Source: Chloroflexota bacterium (GTDB lineage Bacteria > Chloroflexota > Anaerolineae > Caldilineales > Caldilineaceae). Taken from it: a stretch of DNA of 64,000 bases. The notes beneath the pieces were generated by a model. The model saw only the letters and a program-made list of their open reading frames with translations, was not told the origin of the DNA and did no database searches. Below are positions 59,401 to 64,000 of the stretch, in pieces. How positions within the stretch are numbered: position 1 is the stretch's first letter; each line of letters opens with the position of its first letter. Made by a program: the position numbers and the translations under genes. The stretch spans positions 11,952-75,951 of the forward strand of contig JAGWYN010000019.1 of the NCBI GenBank assembly GCA_018969295.1, written 5' to 3'.

Positions 59401-62400
59401 TGATCACAGCGTAGATGGGGTCGTGATCGGCCAGGGCTTGGGCCAGCGGCTTGAGCAAGACAGCACCGACGCCGCTGCCAAAGACAGTGCCTTGCGCCTT
59501 GGCATCAAAGGGGCGGCAGTGACCATCGGGGGCAAAGACCAGACCTTCTTGGTAGAGATAGCCAATTTTCTGTGGCACCATAATCGAAGCGGCGCCGGCC
59601 AGCGCCATCTCGCATTCTCCAGTGCGCAAGGCCTGGCAGGCCAGGTGAACCGCGACGAGTGAAGTGGAACACGCAGTTTGAACGTTGATGCTGGGCCCAC
59701 GCAAGTTCAATTTGTAGGAGACGCGGGTAGGCAGGAAATCTTTTTCCTGGGCCAGTGTGAGCGCCAGCTCCTGCATCGGCTCCCAAAAGGAGCGTTGATG
59801 GGCGAAATGGTGAGCGGGAGAGACATTGTTGAACAGGTAGGTATTGGGTCCAGAGCCGGCGTAGACCCCTACACGGCCAGGGTAGCTGCTGGATGCATAG
59901 CCCGCTTCTTCCAGGGCTTCCCATGCGCATTCCAAAAAAAGACGCTGTTGTGGATCCATCATGGCCGCTTCTTTGGCGCTGTAGCCAAAAAACTCGGCGT
60001 CAAACTGATCGATCTCAGTGACCAGTGCTGCAGCTTTGACATAGTTGGGCTGCTGCAGCAAAGGGACTTCAGGGGCGAAGAGATCGCCGTCGGCCAGGAA
60101 CGTCAGGGTCTCGACACCGGCGCAGAGATTTTGCCAGAAGGTTGCGACATCGTTGGCGCCAGGGAAGCGACAACTCATCCCAATGATGGCAATTGCATCC
60201 TGGGAAAAGTTGTGTGGTTGTGGTAGCTGCGGTTCGGCTGTAGTGGTGGTGGCCTGGCGCAAATGGGCGGCCAGTGTACGAATGGTGGGGTATTGGTAGA
60301 AAAGTACCGGGGAGAGGGTCATCCCCAGGTTTTCCACAAGATAGGTGTGAAGCTGCGCCAGCAGCAGCGAAGTGCCACCCACATCGAAGAAGTTGTCATC
60401 CAGCCCGACGGAAGCAAGTTGCAGCACGGCGCGCCAGGCGGATGCAATCTGCTGTTCCAGCCCGGGTTCCAGCCCGGTCTGTGGCCCGGTCTGTGGCCCG
60501 GAGTGTGGGTTGGGTTGACGGCTTGGGTGGGGGGTGGGCAATGCGTTGCGGTCAATTTTGCCATTGGGGGTCAGCGGCAAGGCGGGCAAAATGGCCCATG
60601 CTGTCGGCATCATGTATGCGGGCAGGCGTGTTGCCAGACTGTGTTCGATCTCTTCTGGGTGGAGCAAAGCGCCGTCTGCAGGGACGAGGTATGCGGCCAA
60701 ATACTTCTGGCCGGGTCGTTCTTCGTGGGCCAGCACAAGAACTTCCTGAACGTGCGGCTGTTGTCGGATGGCTGCTTCGACTTCGCCCAATTCGATCCGA
60801 AACCCCCGGATTTTCACCTGATGGTCCAACCGGCCGAGAAACTCGATGTTGCCGTCGGGCAGGTACCGGGCCAGATCGCCAGTTTTATACAGGCGTTGTC
60901 CTTGGTTTTGTGGATCTGGCGGCTCTGCAGGCAGAGGAAAGTGCATCGTGACAAAGCGTTCGGCGGTCAAGGTTGGTTGATGGAGATAGCCCCGTGCCAG
61001 CCCACGTCCTCCCAGATAGAGTTCGCCAGGGACACCGATGGGGACTGGTTCTCCGTGTGGGTCAAGAAGATAGACTTGGGTATTGGCGATGGGCCGGCCG
61101 ATGGGGGGGGCAGGGCGACCGTCGGGGGGGACAACCAGCGACGTCGCCACGACGCTCGTTTCGGTGGGTCCATAATTGTTGACCAGGTGGAAGGGCAAGG
61201 GCTGGCGCGGTGCCTGGTTTAATTTGTCGCCTCCCGTCAGCAAGTAGCGCAGCGCGCATTCTGGCGGCCAGGGGAGGGCCAGCAGCTGTTCGGCGAGGGG
61301 GGTCGGCACAAAGGTGACCGTGATGTTGTGGTGCAACAGCCAGTCGCGCAGGGTCGTCGGTGCAAGCAAAATTTCTGACGGTGTCAGATAGAGTGTGGCG
61401 CCGATCGTCAGGTACGGCCAGGTTTCCCACACGGAAGCATCAAAGGCCAAATTGGCAAGTTGGGTCGCGCAATCGGCTGCGGTCAGGCCAAAGGCATGTT
61501 GGTGCCAGGTGACCAGATTGCGCAGGCCGAGGTGAGGGATCATCACGCCTTTGGGGGTACCGGTGGAGCCAGAGGTATAGATCACGTAGGCCAGCTGTGC
61601 AGGGGTGATGGTTTTGTCTGGATTGGTGCAGCTTTCGGCGGCAATGACCGGCCAATCCCGATCCAGGCAGATCATCTGTGGTGCAGTGGCGGGCAGGTGG
61701 GCAACCCACTTTTCCTGTGTCAACAGGAGGAGCATCTGGCTATCTTGGAACAAGAAGGCCAGACGTTCAGGCGGGGATTGTGGGTCCAGAGAGAGGTAGG
61801 CGCCACCCGCCTTGAGAACAGCCAGCCAGCCGACAATCATCTCCAACGACCGTTCCACACAGACCCCGACAACGACATCCACACCCACACCGATTTTTTG
61901 TAAGTGGTGGGCCAGCTGATTGGCACGGGCATTGAGTTGACCATAGGTCAGCATGGCTTCGCCGAACACCACTGCGGGGGCCTCAGGCTGTTGTGCCGCC
62001 TGTTGTTCAACCCATGCGGGGACACAGGTATCTTGGACATCGGGAAGTTCGGTTGCGTTCCATTCGACCAGCAGCTGTTGGCGCTCAGCCGGCGTCAGCA
62101 ACGGCAGCGTGTCGACAGACTGCAAAGGATGGGCCACAATGGCGTGGAGCAGGGTCTGAAAATGGCCGATCATGCGCTGCACGGCTGCCGGGTCAAAGAG
62201 ATCGGCACTGTAGAGAAAAGCGGCTGCCAGCTGGTCGTCGTGTTCTGTAAAGCACAAAGCCAGTTCAAGATCGTCGCCGGCCCCGATCTGCTGTTTGTGT
62301 GTTGGCAGCGCAGCCTCTCTCTGCCAGAGGAAGGCAACCTGGGCCGGTGAAGCGGGGGCAGGCGATAATGTGGCCTCTGTCTGAAAGGCTTGATGCACTT

Positions 62401-62776
62401 GTGCCAGCCAGTCTTGCCAGGAAGGTTGTCCATCGGCCAGGGTCAGGTGAATTTGTTGCCAGGCGCAGCCGTCCTGGTTTAACAACCGGAGGCCCAGTGT
62501 CAACGTTTTCTGGTGGGTGTAGCGATAGAGCAGGAGCTGAAACACCGCTGAGAGTGTTGTGGAGGCGGGAATTCCAGCGGCGAGCTGCTCAAGTTGTTGC
62601 AACAAAGTCTGGCTGAGGTGAAAAGGTGCAGCTGCAATTTCCTGCGTCAGCACTGGTGGCCGTGCATGGGTCGTCGGCAGATTGAGCAACGACGGATTGG
62701 CCTGTTCTTCCAGGGCAGGGGAGGGGAAGGATGTCCTGGTTGTTGATAAAGAGTGTACAATACGAGGAGTTGTCAC
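53480..62776 (-). CDS. Hybrid NRPS-PKS loading protein: partial C - A(Leu) - PCP - KS-AT-DH-ER-KR-ACP
   Basis: The 3098-residue protein has residues 1-235 that look like only the C-terminal lobe of a condensation domain (no HHxxxDG). The A domain has YTSGSTGTPKG (about 400) and FDASVWE (about 446); its code D-A-W-F-L-G-N-V-V-K is a classical leucine code. The PCP has VGGTSLLLA (about 800). The KS has TACSTSLVA (about 1034). The AT has GHSVGE (1486) and HAFH (1586), malonyl. The DH has HCVGETLLMP (about 1798) and HPAVLDAC (about 1983). The ER has HAAAGGVGQ (about 2483). The KR has TGGLGGLG (about 2676) and NYAAANAF (about 2821). The ACP has GMDSLTSIEL (about 3010). It loads leucine and adds a fully reduced two-carbon unit. 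GTG start with AAAGG upstream; four bases after the thioesterase stop. Confidence 0.94.
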   Translation of the reverse strand: MTTPRIVHSLSTTRTSFPSPALEEQANPSLLNLPTTHARPPVLTQEIAAAPFHLSQTLLQQLEQLAAGIPASTTLSAVFQLLLYRYTHQKTLTLGLRLLNQDGCAWQQIHLTLADGQPSWQDWLAQVHQAFQTEATLSPAPASPAQVAFLWQREAALPTHKQQIGAGDDLELALCFTEHDDQLAAAFLYSADLFDPAAVQRMIGHFQTLLHAIVAHPLQSVDTLPLLTPAERQQLLVEWNATELPDVQDTCVPAWVEQQAAQQPEAPAVVFGEAMLTYGQLNARANQLAHHLQKIGVGVDVVVGVCVERSLEMIVGWLAVLKAGGAYLSLDPQSPPERLAFLFQDSQMLLLLTQEKWVAHLPATAPQMICLDRDWPVIAAESCTNPDKTITPAQLAYVIYTSGSTGTPKGVMIPHLGLRNLVTWHQHAFGLTAADCATQLANLAFDASVWETWPYLTIGATLYLTPSEILLAPTTLRDWLLHHNITVTFVPTPLAEQLLALPWPPECALRYLLTGGDKLNQAPRQPLPFHLVNNYGPTETSVVATSLVVPPDGRPAPPIGRPIANTQVYLLDPHGEPVPIGVPGELYLGGRGLARGYLHQPTLTAERFVTMHFPLPAEPPDPQNQGQRLYKTGDLARYLPDGNIEFLGRLDHQVKIRGFRIELGEVEAAIRQQPHVQEVLVLAHEERPGQKYLAAYLVPADGALLHPEEIEHSLATRLPAYMMPTAWAILPALPLTPNGKIDRNALPTPHPSRQPNPHSGPQTGPQTGLEPGLEQQIASAWRAVLQLASVGLDDNFFDVGGTSLLLAQLHTYLVENLGMTLSPVLFYQYPTIRTLAAHLRQATTTTAEPQLPQPHNFSQDAIAIIGMSCRFPGANDVATFWQNLCAGVETLTFLADGDLFAPEVPLLQQPNYVKAAALVTEIDQFDAEFFGYSAKEAAMMDPQQRLFLECAWEALEEAGYASSSYPGRVGVYAGSGPNTYLFNNVSPAHHFAHQRSFWEPMQELALTLAQEKDFLPTRVSYKLNLRGPSINVQTACSTSLVAVHLACQALRTGECEMALAGAASIMVPQKIGYLYQEGLVFAPDGHCRPFDAKAQGTVFGSGVGAVLLKPLAQALADHDPIYAVIKGSAVNNDGAAKVGYTAPGVQGQATVIAAALAAANVPAESVTYLEAHGTGTALGDPVEIQALTQAFRQTTTQNAFCAVGTVKSNVGHLMMAAGMPGLIKTALALRHALLPPTLHFEQPNPRIDFAHTPFYINKNLTPWLRREGAEIHPRRAGISSFGMGGTNAHLVLEEAPQPVASPTVTAPLPQWRLCTLSAKSHAALRALAQRYRAYLQGQPDIHLADLCFTTQVGRTHFSHRLALTTHSLDSLTEQLAAAQPTMTDENSTDLPGAPTVAFLFTGQGSQSVNMGRQLYEIYPLFRQTLERCDETLRPHLGVSLLEILYPPTEDTHNIDETLYTQPALFALEYALAQLWLSWGIEPTVVMGHSVGEYVAACVAGVFSLEDGLKLIAARGRLMQSLPREGGMAAVFAAEAKVAPLLASDRLAIAAVNGPENVVVSGDRNALDAVRAQLTALGIKSVALTVSHAFHSPLMQPILAEFAQVAQTVTFSAPQRTLISNVTGEVIGAELATPDYWCQHILAPVRFADGLAALDRQTITALVEIGPKPVLLGLARACLPDHRGLWLPSLDPDQPDEAQLLQSVGALYMAGATLDWPRFARSTTDFPARRRLPLPTYPFQRQRHWIDAPAVRSDRRPAKAADRADHPLLGHPISLAGSTEIRFEGQLDPQWSHLSWLQDHCVGETLLMPLTGYLEMAWAAGTQLYPTADFTVADLLIHQPLPLTAGQSTTLQFALQPSGEGSYQFQIFARTEAAPPPQPAPWQHTVSGQLLQRAAREPLPPDLPCQQHPGSTSPSVDRMALRTRCRQSIDPTAFYRAYHMNYGPAFQSIQTLWQGEDEVFAQIQTPHSLLTDLEDYCMHPAVLDACGHILGALMPSATYLPMLVERWQIYQRPTAELWSYARRRPHPPAMSDTETDVPPAMVVGDVYLFDAAGQLVASMVGTTVKQADTAAPAFAAAAHPPTPEWLYQVGWERTAPLLPETPQLFKQWLLFSDRTGAGTRLAEQLTRLGQEVITVQKAAAYTASADRHFTLDPQQPTHFAQLLHALQPTDETPSSPIGIVYVWPVDESAEQPSTLDGLPQATLAASTSLLHLVQALAAANQPCKLWVITRGAQPVVDSALQPPTLLSLQQSALWGMGRGIDLEHPEFGCTLLDLDPAVTTATAVCQMRQELFALSPERQIAYRQGMRYVARLHPAAETPSPKQPLPSTDPFRAQMAEYGLLENLQFVPLHRRPPAPDEVEIQVRAVGLNFRDLLNVLGMLADYYAQSLGITDAREVLLGFECAGTVVAVGSEVTGVAVGDAVMALADGSLASHVTVSARHLLPKPASLSFEEAATLPVAFLTAWYGLQQLAALKAGDRILIHAAAGGVGQAALQLAQQAGAEVFGTASPNKWAQLQALGVTHLFNSRTMDFADEIMARTHGQGVNLLLNSLSGDFIAKNFAVLAQQGRMLELGKLGIWDAQQVQQTRPDVAYFQFDFREDTLADPTLTPTLLAKIGAGIADGTLTPLPHTVFPLTETAAALRLMQQAAYVGKIVLTVPAPTPTVAPRRPPAIHAEGSYWITGGLGGLGLQVAQWLATQGARHLILSSRRGIAPPSAQPILDQLARQGVEVLTVAADVAQAADVQRVLACCPQPLRGVVHAAGVLADGLLPQQSAATFAQVMAPKVAGSWYLHQFLQQTPAGTLDFFVAFSSIASTLGTPGQSNYAAANAFLDALMYQRHAQGLPALVINWGPWADVGMAADLRERDRQRLQQQGMRFLPPAAGVATFAQLLQQSAPPTAVITFDWSHWLSQPSNLTPFYQRIRQAVADQARHLPAQGFATSHLPDPDKRERNGSAPTRHPPTTFRERLAQAQPGQQHPLLLAHVQEQVTKVLGRRPNGNLLGPQTGFFAAGMDSLTSIELRNYLQASLECSLSATVVFNYSTIERLTNYLATTVLKLTLPADPTATQPAPSDPFAKTIEQLSDDEAESALLAELEKLAL

Positions 62777-62780
62777 GCGT

Positions 62781-63536
62781 TTACCTTTCCTCGATCAACT
62801 GCCCAATCATCTGCAGCAGGGGCGATTGGGCATTTTTTAAGAAAAAATGATTGCCCGGGAACATACGTATCGTGAAGCGGCCGGTTGTTTGTGCACGCCA
62901 CGCCAGCAGGTCCTGGCGGCTGACCAGGGGATCTTGTAAACCGCCCAACACGGCCAGTGGACAGGAGAGCGGGCCTGCGGGGCCTGTTGCTGCATGGTCG
63001 GCATAGGTTTCATAGAGCATAAAATCAGCGCGCAAGCTGGGCAAAAAAAGCGCCAGCAGTTCGGGTTGTGCCAACAGTGCTTGGGGAATATTCCCGTAGC
63101 GCGCGTCCACGGCGGCGATCAGGTCGCTGTCGGGCAGGGAATGGAGGGGGGGAAGACGCGAGATGCCGGGCGCCGGACAGGCGGATAGAATCAGATGGCG
63201 CGGTGCATATTGGGAATGCCAGTGCTGGGCAAGGGCCAAGGCGACCCTGGCGCCCATACTATGGCCGAAGAGCGCAAAGGGTTTGTCCAGCCAGGGAGCC
63301 AGTGCAACGGTCAGTTCTGCCAGCAGATCGGGCCAGGTGGACAGGGGGGGCTGGTGAAGCCGTTCTTCGCGTCCTGGCAGCTGTACGGCGCAAAGCTCCA
63401 GGGTTGCCGGCACAGCTGGCGACCAGGAGCGAAAAAGGGTAGCTCCGCCGCCAGCAAAGGGAAAACAGAAGAGACGGCAAGAGGCCTGTGGATTGGGGTG
63501 GGTGACCACCAACCAAGGAGTTGCAAGGTTGATCAT
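62781..63536 (-). CDS. Type II thioesterase
   Basis: The 251-residue alpha/beta hydrolase has FPFAGGGATLFRSW near the start, the nucleophile in FGHSMGARVA (about residue 92), an Asp in LGGLQDPL and the His in PGNHFFLKN, the full triad of the GrsT/RifR editing thioesterases. It removes wrong or stalled acyl groups from carrier proteins of the assembly line. It is the first gene of the cluster operon and stops four bases before the hybrid synthetase. ATG 63536; the ribosome-binding site is weak. Confidence 0.93.
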   Translation of the reverse strand: MINLATPWLVVTHPNPQASCRLFCFPFAGGGATLFRSWSPAVPATLELCAVQLPGREERLHQPPLSTWPDLLAELTVALAPWLDKPFALFGHSMGARVALALAQHWHSQYAPRHLILSACPAPGISRLPPLHSLPDSDLIAAVDARYGNIPQALLAQPELLALFLPSLRADFMLYETYADHAATGPAGPLSCPLAVLGGLQDPLVSRQDLLAWRAQTTGRFTIRMFPGNHFFLKNAQSPLLQMIGQLIEER

Positions 63537-63589
63537 GTCTGAATCGTTTGTTTACAATTTCTTTACAAAAACTCATGGTTCGTGCATTT
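63537..63589 (-). promoter_or_regulatory. Upstream region of the biosynthetic operon
   Basis: Only 53 bp separate the thioesterase start from the transposase gene end. The stretch is AT-rich and holds a direct repeat TTTACAA (63551-63557 and 63562-63568) with 11-bp spacing, about one helix turn, which could be an operator. I see no convincing -35/-10 pair, so the promoter may lie inside the mobile element or was displaced. Confidence 0.4.
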
Positions 63590-64000
63590 TTAGGGCGGTT
63601 CCGCAGAATCGGCCTGCAGTTGAGTGTAAATCGTGGTTGGATAGTTGAGTAGCTCCAGGATTTTGTGTTGCGGGTCAGAAAGCGGCGTGAGATGTTGATA
63701 GGTTCGACCGGAAATGGTCACGAAGCTGAGCGCAATGCCCTTGAAAGCACGGAGCAGGCTTTCGGCAGTTGGCCTGGCCGTGGTGCGTTTGGGTTTGCCG
63801 GCGTACAGTCCGGCCAACTGCACTTTGGATTCGGCCAGACGCTGCCGAACAACCCCTTCCACCAGGGTCAAGATGCGCAGACCAAGGGTCAGGAGGCGAA
63901 TCAAGCCTGTTGCGCGGTTGTCATCGGCCAGATACATAGGCGTGAGACTGAGGCTGCGCCCCTTGAGCCGACCGAAGTTGCGCTCAATCAGATATTCATT
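63590..64000 (-). mobile_element. DDE transposase, C-terminal part (cut by window edge)
   Basis: The frame is open from the right window edge for 136 residues and stops at 63590. It begins with EYLIERNFGRLKG, the region around the catalytic Glu of IS4/IS1634-like transposases, then SLSLTPMYLADDNRATGLIRLL and a helical tail LTLVEGVVRQRL. The family assignment within IS4-like elements is not certain. The terminal inverted repeat is not recognisable with only one end present. The element sits immediately upstream of the biosynthetic operon. Confidence 0.8.

Overview
The window is most likely from a Chloroflexota (Chloroflexi) bacterium. The clue is the first, 5'-truncated gene. It is a secreted lamin-tail/FN3-like protein ending in the short 'YLPVV' tail that is typical of surface proteins of that phylum. 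The lineage is an inference, because no rRNA or other phylogenetic marker is present. DNA is moderately GC-rich and no tRNA or rRNA gene was seen.

Left part (1-20.7 kb): mixed housekeeping and accessory genes. In order these are the partial secreted protein, a DUF234-type AAA ATPase flanked by a duplicated piece of its neighbours, a HAD hydrolase, a cation exchanger, and a four-gene peptide/nickel-type ABC importer operon (minus strand; a fused double ATPase, two permeases, one lipoprotein binding protein). Then come a divergent Fur-family regulator and a minus-strand operon of a small membrane protein, a P-type ATPase and a methyltransferase. These are followed by a 3-hydroxyisobutyrate-dehydrogenase-like enzyme, the remnant of a dihydrofolate-reductase-like gene, a methyltransferase-HNH nuclease fusion, and an ABC-2 exporter pair with a VOC-fold protein.

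Right part (20.9-63.5 kb): one continuous minus-strand biosynthetic gene cluster of 17 genes. Gaps never exceed about 90 bp and several stop/start codons overlap, so a single ~42.6-kb operon is plausible. Transcription runs from 63.5 kb to 20.9 kb. It starts with a type II thioesterase. The assembly line follows in collinear order: (1) truncated C - A(predicted Leu) - PCP - KS-AT-DH-ER-KR-ACP; (2) KS-AT-KR-ACP with an atypical AT; (3) KS-AT-KR-ACP; an SDR gene; (4) KS-AT-DH-KR-ACP; (5) TubC docking domain - C - A(predicted Tyr-like) - PCP - TE. Tailoring and accessory genes come next: a lipoprotein phosphatase/5'-nucleotidase, a PEP-utilising-enzyme-like phosphotransfer protein, a VOC protein, two tandem NmrA-like reductases, a vanillyl-alcohol-oxidase/4-cresol-dehydrogenase-type flavoenzyme, an atypical P-type ATPase, an MDR reductase, a KAS III-like enzyme and a free-standing ACP. 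By collinearity the product should be a leucine-primed polyketide of four extensions, condensed with an aromatic amino acid and released by the TE. I do not recognise it as a known compound cluster.

The right edge holds the C-terminal part of a DDE transposase, only ~50 bp upstream of the first cluster gene, so the cluster boundary and its promoter have been touched by a mobile element.

All functional statements rest on motif reading by eye; no database search was possible.
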